Shown piece by piece: positions 8,437 to 15,382 of a stretch of DNA of 28,479 nt. Under the pieces are notes generated by a model. That model ran no database searches. It was given only the letters and a program-made list of their open reading frames with translations, and was not told the DNA's origin. The DNA is taken from assembly GCF_900290275.1 (NCBI RefSeq), contig NZ_LT985329.1:1-28479 (forward strand). Direction: 5' to 3'. Position numbers and translations under genes: made by a program. Within the stretch, counting starts at the first letter, position 1; each line of letters starts with the position of its first letter. The stretch is from Prevotella merdae (GTDB lineage Bacteria; Bacteroidota; Bacteroidia; Bacteroidales; Bacteroidaceae).

Positions 8437-8799
8437 TCAGCAATACCCGGCTTTTCCGTTCTGTATGAACATCACGTATGTCTGCCGTTTCTCTTGTGAG
8501 AGTGCCTTTCCCACCAGCCATGTGCGGAACAGGTGGGTGTTGTAGGTATTCACCCTGAAAGCGACCGGGATGATGATTTCAAGGGCGTACACGTCCGCGT
8601 GCAGCCCGTTTTCAAGCTGCATGTAGCGGCACACCTCGTAGTCGTTCAGCACGTCCGACTTGCGGACGGCTCTGATGGCGGCGTTCACTGCCGGGACGGT
8701 CGTATGGAACAATCCGGCTATTTCGGTGGCGGTCATCCACACGTCGTTACCGGTTACGCTGACTGCCTTGTCCTCGATGATGATTGTGTCACGTTTCAT
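8437..8799 (-). CDS. RhuM-like / antirepressor-type DNA-binding protein
   Basis: Protein of 120 aa starting MKRDTIIIED. It has an HTH-like segment MTATEIAGLFHTTVPAVNAA (about 22-41) and a C-terminal part VYALEIIIPVAFRVN...HLFRTWLVGKAL that follows the RhuM-family pattern (a hydrophobic run, RVNS-like, then FR.W). It ends CGC-like in Gly-Tyr-Cys. It lies 11 bp downstream of the integrase stop on the same strand and is probably cotranscribed. RhuM proteins are poorly understood; a regulatory or toxin-antitoxin role is possible, but I cannot choose. Confidence 0.6.
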   Translation of the reverse strand: MKRDTIIIEDKAVSVTGNDVWMTATEIAGLFHTTVPAVNAAIRAVRKSDVLNDYEVCRYMQLENGLHADVYALEIIIPVAFRVNTYNTHLFRTWLVGKALSQEKRQTYVMFIQNGKAGYC

Positions 8800-8810
8800 G
8801 GCTTTTCTTT

Positions 8811-10046
8811 TTAGATGGTGCAACCTGCAAATTCCTCGACGCCGTTCAATCTTGCGGCAAGGTTCTCCATGTCCTGATTGAGCTTCTCTTTGGTTATCTT
8901 TGCGTAAATCTGCGTCGTCTTTATGCTCTTGTGTCCGAGCATGGAGCTGACCGTTTCGATGGGAACACCGTTGGAGAGGAATATCGTCGTGGCTGCCGTG
9001 TGGCGGCTCTGATGCCACGTGATATGCTTGGTGATGCCGCAACGCTTGGCGACGGCACGGATACCGGCAAGGCACGTGTTATAATGCGGAACGGGAAATA
9101 TCCTGCCGTCCCCGCACAGTCCCCGGTATTTGCCGATTATGCGGTTGGCGATGTCGAGCAGGCGGATGTTGGACACCACGCCCGTTTTCTGGCGGTTGAT
9201 GTTTATCCACTCGTGTTCGTCGAAGTAGGTGCGGATATTCTCTTCCGTAAGGTTGCGCATATCCGCGAACGACAGCCCCGTGAAGGCGCAGAACAGGTAG
9301 AGGTCGCGGTACAATTCCTGTTTGGCGTTTTTCAGTTTCCCCTCCATCAGCAGGCGGATCTCATCTTTGGTCAGGAAACTGCGTGTTGTTTCCTCCTTCT
9401 TGATTTCATACTCGCGGAACGGGTCGCGCGTCAGCCACTCGTTGTTGATGGCGATGAATACCATCGTCCGTAACGGGCAGACGTACAGCCACACGGTATT
9501 GGTGCAGCAGTGCTTGTCCGTGCGCAGGAACATCTCGAAGTCGGAGATGAAAGCCGGGGTAAGCTCTTTTAGGGCGATGTCCTTCACATGGTAGCGGATG
9601 TCGAGGAACTCTTGCATGTGCTTGTAAACGGTGCGGTACTTCAGCAGCGTGCCTTTGGCTTTCATGCCTGCCTCCACCTGCTTCTCGTAGTCCTCGTTGT
9701 GCTGGCGGAACACCTGCATCAGCGTGTGGTAGCGGTGTTCCAGTCCGAGAAAGGCGTTCTTCACCTTCTCCGCCGTGACGAAGTTGTCACGCTCCATGAT
9801 TTCCTGATAATGCCTGTTGATGCGTACCCGCATCTTGTCAAGCATACGGTTCGTTTCGAGTGCCGCCGTGCTTCTGCCCGTGACACGTCCACCTTTGGTG
9901 TCCCACAGTTTCGGATCGACAGTCAGTTTGCAGCTGAACTGTGTCTGGCTGCCGTCCACCGTGATGCGTCCCATGACGGGAACTGTCCCGTCCTTTTTCA
10001 CTACCTGACGCTTGAGGTAGTAGATTACTGAAAATGTACTCTTCAT
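8811..10046 (-). CDS. IntDOT-family tyrosine recombinase (integrase)
   Basis: Site-specific recombinase of 411 aa that inserts and excises the element. It has an arm-binding N-terminus, a core-binding domain (about 110-215) and a C-terminal catalytic domain. Visible catalytic positions are Arg285, Lys287 (INRQKTG), His345 and Arg348 (WHQSRHT), His371 (LGHKS) and nucleophile Tyr381 (TQIYAKI). The usual first Arg is replaced by Ser259 in TGLS. These positions and the length are those reported for CTnDOT IntDOT, which also has Ser at 259. Start MKSTFSVIYYLKRQ is typical for Bacteroidetes integrases; a longer reading to 10124 is rejected. TAATTTTG on the minus strand (10067-10074) is a good -7 box 20 bp upstream. 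Confidence 0.93.
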   Translation of the reverse strand: MKSTFSVIYYLKRQVVKKDGTVPVMGRITVDGSQTQFSCKLTVDPKLWDTKGGRVTGRSTAALETNRMLDKMRVRINRHYQEIMERDNFVTAEKVKNAFLGLEHRYHTLMQVFRQHNEDYEKQVEAGMKAKGTLLKYRTVYKHMQEFLDIRYHVKDIALKELTPAFISDFEMFLRTDKHCCTNTVWLYVCPLRTMVFIAINNEWLTRDPFREYEIKKEETTRSFLTKDEIRLLMEGKLKNAKQELYRDLYLFCAFTGLSFADMRNLTEENIRTYFDEHEWININRQKTGVVSNIRLLDIANRIIGKYRGLCGDGRIFPVPHYNTCLAGIRAVAKRCGITKHITWHQSRHTAATTIFLSNGVPIETVSSMLGHKSIKTTQIYAKITKEKLNQDMENLAARLNGVEEFAGCTI

Positions 10047-10066
10047 TGTCCTTAATTTTTGGGTTT

Positions 10067-10074
10067 CAAAATTA
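10067..10074 (-). promoter_or_regulatory. -7 promoter box of the integrase gene
   Basis: CAAAATTA on the plus strand reads TAATTTTG on the minus strand, matching TAnnTTTG, 20 bp before the integrase ATG at 10046. Confidence 0.5.
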
Positions 10075-10365
10075 GTTGGTGAAGAGTCCGGTGTTGGTAC
10101 GCAAAACGGGGAGGAACGGCGCAATCTTTTTCCGTAACCTGATTTTTCGCATGAGTTATGGATAACTCACTATTCCTTAGAGCCTTGTTTCGCTATTCGT
10201 ACCCGTTTGTCGCATTTTCGGGCATGGTTACGAACAAGTAACGTAGCGGCGTCAGGATTTGGCTTCGGCAGGGATTGTAATGGCTTCACGGATTATCGCC
10301 ACTTCAACCAAAACCCTTGTAACTCAATTCTATCACTATATCTTTCCGCATTTCACTTTTTTGTA
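10075..10365. other. Integrase-proximal attachment region (non-coding)
   Basis: About 290 bp without a convincing gene between the integrase promoter and the element end. It holds small inverted repeats GAGTTA-tgga-TAACTC (10153-10168) and GTTAC-gaacaa-GTAAC (about 10227-10242), and AT-rich stretches. By analogy with CTnDOT, this would carry integrase arm sites and IHF-like sites; which repeats serve that purpose is not known. A 60-codon frame at 10207-10389 has no family features and was not called. Confidence 0.5.
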
Positions 10366-10375
10366 GTAACTTTGC
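10366..10375 (+). other. Putative att core / element end (CTnDOT-type GTAnnTTTGC)
   Basis: GTAACTTTGC is an exact match to the 10-bp core GTAnnTTTGC known at CTnDOT insertion sites. It lies 320 bp beyond the start of an IntDOT-like integrase, where an element end is expected. Sequence to its right continues into the operator motif shared by the thiol genes, so the host side begins at or just after this core. The exact crossover base cannot be set without the empty site or the other end. Confidence 0.65.
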
Positions 10376-10384
10376 GATATAAAA
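10366..10384 (+). promoter_or_regulatory. arsR promoter/operator copy 1
   Basis: GTAACTTTGCGATATAAAA includes a TAACTTTG -7 box and matches the motif GTAnnTTTrCGATwTAAAA, ending 12 bp before the arsR ATG. Unlike the MATE copy it lacks the left palindrome half (TATCG), because the DNA left of 10366 appears to belong to the inserted element. Confidence 0.6.
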
Positions 10385-10396
10385 AATGAAAATATT

Positions 10397-10699
10397 ATGG
10401 CATTCAGTAAAGCAGAAGAATTTGAGGAAAAAGATATTTTGGCAGCACGTTTTGCCAAGGCTCTGAGCCACCCGGCACGAATAGCAATCGTAAGATTGTT
10501 GGCTAACCACAATGCCTGTTGTTATTGTGGAGACTTGACAACGGAACTGCCAATCGCACAGTCTACCATATCACAGCATTTGAAGGTGCTGAAAGATGTA
10601 GGTCTGATAGACGGCGAGATAGCTCCACCTAAGGTTTGCTATCGTATTAACCGTGAAAACCTGCTTTTGGCAAAGAAACTGTTTTCAGAACTCTTATGA
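10397..10699 (+). CDS. ArsR/SmtB-family metalloregulator
   Basis: Winged-helix repressor of 100 aa. Such proteins bind operator DNA and leave it when a metal(loid) or other ligand binds. The DNA-recognition helix region reads PIAQSTISQHLKVLKDVGLI (about 52-71), and KALSHPARIAIVRLL (21-35) is the family helix pair. Cys41, Cys42 and Cys44 in NACCYCGDL sit where ArsR proteins carry the ELCVCDL sensor cysteines; Cys81 is a further candidate ligand. The ligand is not known, and As(III)/Sb(III) or soft metals are guesses from these cysteines. A shared operator-like motif suggests it controls itself, MATE-gshAB and cysE-cysK. Confidence 0.9.
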   Translation: MAFSKAEEFEEKDILAARFAKALSHPARIAIVRLLANHNACCYCGDLTTELPIAQSTISQHLKVLKDVGLIDGEIAPPKVCYRINRENLLLAKKLFSELL

Positions 10700-10718
10700 T
10701 TTGATTAAGAGTTTTTTT
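10691..10718 (+). terminator. Short intrinsic terminator at the end of arsR
   Basis: CTCTTA (10691-10696) pairs with TAAGAG (10706-10711), followed by seven T. It overlaps the arsR stop codon. It separates arsR from the downstream pump gene, which has its own operator/promoter. Confidence 0.6.
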
Positions 10719-10730
10719 ATTGGCATAAGG

Positions 10731-10753
10731 TATCGTATTTTTACGATATAAAA
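10731..10753 (+). promoter_or_regulatory. MATE-gshAB promoter/operator copy 2, perfect palindrome
   Basis: TATCGTA (10731-10737) and TACGATA (10742-10748) form a perfect 7-bp inverted repeat with a TTTT spacer. The 19-bp motif GTATTTTTACGATATAAAA spans 10735-10753 and matches the arsR copy at 16 of 19 positions. TATTTTTA (10736-10743) resembles a -7 box. The ATG is 8 bp beyond. Confidence 0.65.
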
Positions 10754-10761
10754 TTGGAAAT

Positions 10762-12105
10762 ATGGAACAGACATCGGCAAAAAGAGAAAAAAGAAAATCA
10801 CTACTGAGAATAGCAATCCCTATCATACTATCATCCTGCCTTCAGATTTCATACGATATTACGGATATGTTCTGGGTCGGGAAATTGGGAAGCGGAGAAG
10901 TGGCGGCTGTCGGAACGGCCGGATTTTATATCAAATTGGGTTGGTCTTTGATAAGCGTGATAACCATCGGTACTATGGTATCGGTATCACACAGTATAGG
11001 GGCTGAAAAGAAGGACAGGATACAGCACTTCATATCGTGCGGAATACGCAGTACATTCGTGTTGGGGATATTCTATGCCCTGTTCGTCTTTATGCTGGCG
11101 GAGCCTCTTATATCACTTTTCAATATCGAAAGACCGGAAGTAAACACGATGGCTCAGAACTATCTGAGGATAAGCAGTATCACAGTTCTTATCATGTTTA
11201 TGAACTTTTTGTTTACCGCCATTATAGACGCACACGGAAAGACACAATTCTCGTTCAGGGCGGTACTTTACGGGAATATCGTCAATATCATTCTTGACCC
11301 TCTGTTTATATTTTATTTCGGACTGGGAGTGGAAGGTGCGGCATGGGCTACGGCACTTTCACAGGGGTGTGCCATGATGTATGCGGTGTATCTTCTCAGA
11401 CACAGGCTTGAACTCACCTTGAGTATAAAAGCAGTACCCCACAAGTTTCTCAGGAAAATACTTGGAATAGGTACAGCACCTGCCATGCAGCGTATTCTGT
11501 TCTCGCTTATCGGCATAGCCATCGGGCGTATCGTAAGTATATGGGGAACAGATGCAATAGCCGCACAGAAGCTGGGGCTTCAGATAGAGTCGCTCTCGTT
11601 TCTTCTTATGAACGGTCTGATGCAGGCAACCTCCATACTTATAGGGCAATATTATGGGGAAAGGAATACGGATATGATAAGGAAATGCTATCGTACAAGT
11701 ATCAGGCTTGGATATTGTATCTCCATTCCTGCCACATTCATATTTTTAGCTTTCCCGGAAACCATACTGTCATTTTTCGTGAATGAGGCTGCCACCATAG
11801 AAATAGGTAGTGCCTATCTGCGTATAGTCGGCTTCTCACAGCTGTTTGCCACACTTGAAATGCTTACTTCGGGAGCTTATACCGGACAGGGGCTTACCAA
11901 ATATCCGGCAACCGTGAGCATCGTGTTCACCACAATGAGGATACCTCTTGCCCTTCTGCTTGGCAAAAGTCTGGGAATGGGAATAGAGGGTGTCTGGTGG
12001 AGCATATCGCTTACCAGCGTGATAAAGGGCATTGTACTTTATCTATTATATAGAAAAAGGGAAAAGGAACTTGAAAAATCAAACATACAATATAGCAGTA
12101 TATGA
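10762..12105 (+). CDS. MATE-family multidrug/cation antiporter
   Basis: Inner-membrane efflux protein of 447 aa with about 12 hydrophobic helices in two six-helix halves, the size and layout of MATE (NorM/DinF) pumps. Family-like stretches include SYDITDMFWVGKLGSGEVAA (about 29-48) in the first half and AAQKLGLQIESLSFLLMNGL in the second. Its stop overlaps the gshAB start by four bases (ATGA), so the two are probably translated together, linking export to glutathione synthesis. Substrate unknown; a glutathione conjugate, a thiol or a toxicant are all possible. Confidence 0.9.
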   Translation: MEQTSAKREKRKSLLRIAIPIILSSCLQISYDITDMFWVGKLGSGEVAAVGTAGFYIKLGWSLISVITIGTMVSVSHSIGAEKKDRIQHFISCGIRSTFVLGIFYALFVFMLAEPLISLFNIERPEVNTMAQNYLRISSITVLIMFMNFLFTAIIDAHGKTQFSFRAVLYGNIVNIILDPLFIFYFGLGVEGAAWATALSQGCAMMYAVYLLRHRLELTLSIKAVPHKFLRKILGIGTAPAMQRILFSLIGIAIGRIVSIWGTDAIAAQKLGLQIESLSFLLMNGLMQATSILIGQYYGERNTDMIRKCYRTSIRLGYCISIPATFIFLAFPETILSFFVNEAATIEIGSAYLRIVGFSQLFATLEMLTSGAYTGQGLTKYPATVSIVFTTMRIPLALLLGKSLGMGIEGVWWSISLTSVIKGIVLYLLYRKREKELEKSNIQYSSI

Positions 12106-14396
12106 ATACACAGGATTTTTGCTTTATACTTAAACAGAACAGCCATCTGCTTAGAGAGGGGTGTTTCGGACTTGAAAAGGAAAATGTCAGGGTCAATCAG
12201 GACGGTACGCTTGCCCTGACTCCACACCCGGCAGTATTTGGCGACAAGGGGAAGCACCCTTATATAACCACCGACTTTTCAGAGAGTCAGGTGGAAATGA
12301 TAACTCCGCCGCTGCCAAGTGTAGGAGAGGCTTTGGGATTTATGGAAACGCTGCACGATGTGGTGACGGAGAATATCGGCGATGAGCTTCTCTGGCCTCA
12401 GAGCCTTCCTCCTGTATTGAAGGAGAATCAGGAGATACCCATTGCACATTATTCGGGAGAGTTCAAGGACAAGGAGTATTACCGTCAGAAACTTGCCGGA
12501 ACCTACGGAAAGGAAAGGCAGCTTATTTCGGGAATACACTTCAATTTCTCTTTCTCGGAAAAACTGATGGACGTTCTGCTGAAAAGCGGTGTGTGCGGCA
12601 GCTCTATGGAGGAGGTCAGGGAAACAGTATATTTCCGTGTGGTGAGGAACTTTCTCAAATACCGCTGGCTTTTTATCTGGCTGTACGGTGAATCTCCGCT
12701 TGCGGAAGAAACCCTGAATGTGATTTCGCTTAAAACGGGAGAAAAGCAGCCCATGAAGTGTGGGGTAAGCCTCAGTCTGAGGACAAGTCCGTTGGGGTAT
12801 CGTAACCGTGAGGAATTCTTCATCGATTATTCCTCACTTGAAGCCTATAATATGTCTATTGACAAACTGATAAGGGAAAACCGTATTGACGGACCTCACG
12901 AGCTTTATCTTCCGGTTCGTATCAAGTTTCTGGAAAAGGATAATGGTTCTCCTTCCTACATTGAGGTACGAATTGTGGATCTTGACCCGTTTACAAAATC
13001 GGGGGTATGCGCAAGTGCCATTTATTTTTCTCACCTTCTGCTTGTCTATTCTCTGCTGAAGGAGGAGAACGGAAGTCTTACGGAGGAAGAACTGCAAAGG
13101 GCTACCTGTAATCAGGATATGGCTTCATGCTATGGAAGAGACGAAAAGAAGGAGTTGAAATGCTGCTCGACCACTGTACAGCAGAAAGCTACTTCTATTT
13201 TAGAAGATATGGAGAGGATTCTTTCAGAATATGGGGTGCTTGACAATGAAACCTACCGTCAGGAGATGCAGCACAATCTGTATCTTGTACAGAATCCTGA
13301 GAAGCGTATAGGCATGGTGCTGTATGAGAACATAAACAGGGTGGGGTTTGTACCGTTCCATCTGGAGAAGGCAAGACAGTATAGGGAAGCCACCATAAGC
13401 GGAGGTTACAGATTTCATGGACTGGAGGATATGGAAATGTCCACACAGCTTCTGCTGAAGGCTGCAATACTTAAAGGGGTAGGTTTTGAAATACTTGACC
13501 GTAAGGAAAACTTCATACGTCTGTTTGACGGTAAAAAGGAGGAATATGTGATGCAGGCAACCAAGACCTCTTTGGACTCATACGTGTCTGTATTGATGAT
13601 GGAAAATAAGGTGGTAACGAAGAAGGTGCTGGAACGTGCCGGAATAAGCGTGCCGGGCGGTTATGAATACACGTCACCGGAGGCAGGTATGGCAGACTAC
13701 CGTATGTATGCAGGGAAACCTGTGGTAATCAAGCCTAAGTCCACCAATTTCGGATTGGGTATAACCATACTGAAGCATAACTATGATGAAACGGACTTCA
13801 AGGCAGCCTTGCAGATAGCCTTTGAGCATGACAACACGGTGCTTATAGAGAAGTTCATACCGGGAAGGGAGTTCAGGATATTCATCATCAATGATGAAGT
13901 GGTAGGTATCCTTCACCGTGTTCCGGCAAACGTGACGGGTGACGGTGTTCTGAATATCGGACAACTGATAGACAGGAAGAATGAAGATCCGCTCAGAGGT
14001 AAAGGATATCGCACCCCTTTGGAGAAAATTAGAAAGGGGCGTGAGGAGGAAATGTTTCTGAAGCAGCAGGGAATGGATTTCAACACTGTACCCAAAGAGG
14101 GGGAAGTGGTCTATCTTCGTGAGAACTCCAATATCAGTACGGGAGGAGACAGCATAGATTTTACAGACGATATAGACGACTCGTACAAGGCTATTGCTGT
14201 GGAAGCTGCCAAAGCTCTGAACGTGAAGATTACCGGGCTGGATATGATGATACAGGATATTCATGCTCCTGCCACACCGGATAACTATGCGATCATTGAA
14301 ATGAACTTCAATCCTGCCATACATATACACTGTTATCCGTTCAAGGGCAAGAACAGACACCTGAACCATAAGATGATCAGGGCTTTGGGATTTTAA
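12102..14396 (+). CDS. gshAB: Bifunctional glutamate-cysteine ligase / glutathione synthetase (GshAB/GshF)
   Basis: Cytoplasmic enzyme of 764 aa that makes glutathione in two ATP-dependent steps: gamma-glutamylcysteine from Glu and Cys, then addition of Gly. The N-terminal 450 or so residues are a GshA-type ligase, with FGLEKENVRV near 23-32 and TDFSESQVEMITP near 56-68. The C-terminal part is an ATP-grasp domain with PVVIKPKSTNFGLGITI (about 540-556), a lid with EKFIPGREFRIFIINDEVV, and the Mg-binding IIEMNFNPA near 730. Length matches known GshF fusions (about 750 aa). The start overlaps the MATE stop. Glutathione synthesis is uncommon in Bacteroides, which makes this acquisition-like. Confidence 0.93.
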   Translation: MNTQDFCFILKQNSHLLREGCFGLEKENVRVNQDGTLALTPHPAVFGDKGKHPYITTDFSESQVEMITPPLPSVGEALGFMETLHDVVTENIGDELLWPQSLPPVLKENQEIPIAHYSGEFKDKEYYRQKLAGTYGKERQLISGIHFNFSFSEKLMDVLLKSGVCGSSMEEVRETVYFRVVRNFLKYRWLFIWLYGESPLAEETLNVISLKTGEKQPMKCGVSLSLRTSPLGYRNREEFFIDYSSLEAYNMSIDKLIRENRIDGPHELYLPVRIKFLEKDNGSPSYIEVRIVDLDPFTKSGVCASAIYFSHLLLVYSLLKEENGSLTEEELQRATCNQDMASCYGRDEKKELKCCSTTVQQKATSILEDMERILSEYGVLDNETYRQEMQHNLYLVQNPEKRIGMVLYENINRVGFVPFHLEKARQYREATISGGYRFHGLEDMEMSTQLLLKAAILKGVGFEILDRKENFIRLFDGKKEEYVMQATKTSLDSYVSVLMMENKVVTKKVLERAGISVPGGYEYTSPEAGMADYRMYAGKPVVIKPKSTNFGLGITILKHNYDETDFKAALQIAFEHDNTVLIEKFIPGREFRIFIINDEVVGILHRVPANVTGDGVLNIGQLIDRKNEDPLRGKGYRTPLEKIRKGREEEMFLKQQGMDFNTVPKEGEVVYLRENSNISTGGDSIDFTDDIDDSYKAIAVEAAKALNVKITGLDMMIQDIHAPATPDNYAIIEMNFNPAIHIHCYPFKGKNRHLNHKMIRALGF

Positions 14397-14409
14397 AGAC
14401 AGTGCAGAC

Positions 14410-14440
14410 AATAAAAAGGATATAACCTATCCTTTTTATT
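14410..14440 (+). terminator. Intrinsic terminator after gshAB
   Basis: AATAAAAAGGATA (14410-14422) and TATCCTTTTTATT (14428-14440) form a 13-bp stem with a 5-nt loop, 14 bp past the gshAB stop. An overlapping alternative stem, AACCTAT (14424-14430) with ATAGGTT (14441-14447), is mutually exclusive with it. Confidence 0.7.
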
Positions 14441-14455
14441 ATAGGTTAAACCAAC

Positions 14456-14474
14456 GTATATTTACGATTTAAAA
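14456..14474 (+). promoter_or_regulatory. cysE-cysK promoter/operator copy 3
   Basis: GTATATTTACGATTTAAAA matches GTAnnTTTrCGATwTAAAA, with inner inverted repeat CGTA-TATT-TACG (14455-14466). It ends 13 bp before the serine acetyltransferase ATG, mirroring the two upstream copies. Confidence 0.6.
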
Positions 14475-14487
14475 TATATATAATCAC

Positions 14488-15372
14488 ATGGAACATATTA
14501 CATACATCGGAGAAGTTGTTGAAAAGTTGGCGGATCATTCGTCATTCCCTGAACTTTTCATCAAATATGAAGAAGGAGACCCGATACCTTCAGGTAAGGC
14601 CATACATGAGATAATAGAACTTTGCCGTGCAGTCCTGTTTCCGGGATATTATGGAAATCATACGGTAAACAGCCAGACACTCACTTTTCATCTTGGGGTG
14701 ACACTGGAGAAGCTGAGCAATATCCTGACGCAGCAGATACAGGCGGGTATGCTTTTCGGAAATGAGAATATGAAGGAAAGGATAAAGGGAACTCCCTGCT
14801 GCCAGACGGCAAGAAAGTATGCCGAGAGGTTCATACGGAGCCTTCCCGAAATGAGAAGGGTGCTGGCAACGGACATTCATGCAGCCTTTGACGGAGATCC
14901 GGCAGCTACCTGTATAGGAGAGATAATATCCTGCTATCCTGCCATCAGAGCCATTTCAAACCACAGGATTGCCCACGAGCTATATAAAATGGAGATACCG
15001 CTCATACCGAGAATTATCAGTGAGCTTGCCCATTTTGAGACAGGGATAGATATTCATCCGGGTGCTGAGATAGGAGAATATTTCAATATAGATCATGGAA
15101 CCGGAATCGTGATAGGGCAGACTTGTATCATCGGGAATCACGTCACACTGTATCAGGGTGTCACACTCGGTGCAAAAAGTTTCCCGACTGACGAAAACGG
15201 AAATCCGATAAAGGGAATACCACGCCACCCCATATTGGAGGATAATGTGACGGTATATTCAAATGCTACCATATTGGGGCGTATAACAATCGGCAGGGGT
15301 GCTGTTATCGGGGGTAATCTCTGGGTAACAGAAGATGTGGAACCATACGGAAAAAGAGTACAGAAAAAATAA
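14488..15372 (+). CDS. cysE: Serine O-acetyltransferase
   Basis: Enzyme of 294 aa that acetylates L-serine with acetyl-CoA to O-acetylserine, the first step of cysteine synthesis. The N-terminal half is helical (SATase_N-like). The C-terminal left-handed beta-helix has hexapeptide repeats from about 185, including ETGIDIHPGAEIGEYFNIDH, whose Asp/His pair belongs to the active site, and GVTLGAKSF. The protein ends in Arg-Val-Gln-Lys-Lys and lacks the C-terminal Ile that many CysE proteins insert into cysteine synthase, so a stable complex with the neighbouring enzyme is uncertain. It precedes cysK by 10 bp, giving a two-gene operon. Confidence 0.92.
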   Translation: MEHITYIGEVVEKLADHSSFPELFIKYEEGDPIPSGKAIHEIIELCRAVLFPGYYGNHTVNSQTLTFHLGVTLEKLSNILTQQIQAGMLFGNENMKERIKGTPCCQTARKYAERFIRSLPEMRRVLATDIHAAFDGDPAATCIGEIISCYPAIRAISNHRIAHELYKMEIPLIPRIISELAHFETGIDIHPGAEIGEYFNIDHGTGIVIGQTCIIGNHVTLYQGVTLGAKSFPTDENGNPIKGIPRHPILEDNVTVYSNATILGRITIGRGAVIGGNLWVTEDVEPYGKRVQKK

Positions 15373-15382
15373 TCTGATAAAT

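Noticed and set aside
10207..10389. 60-codon open frame between the integrase and arsR
   Set aside because: Runs over the att core and arsR promoter; no domain, no ribosome-binding site.
13674..14411. 245-codon minus-strand frame within gshAB
   Set aside because: Antisense to the conserved ATP-grasp domain.
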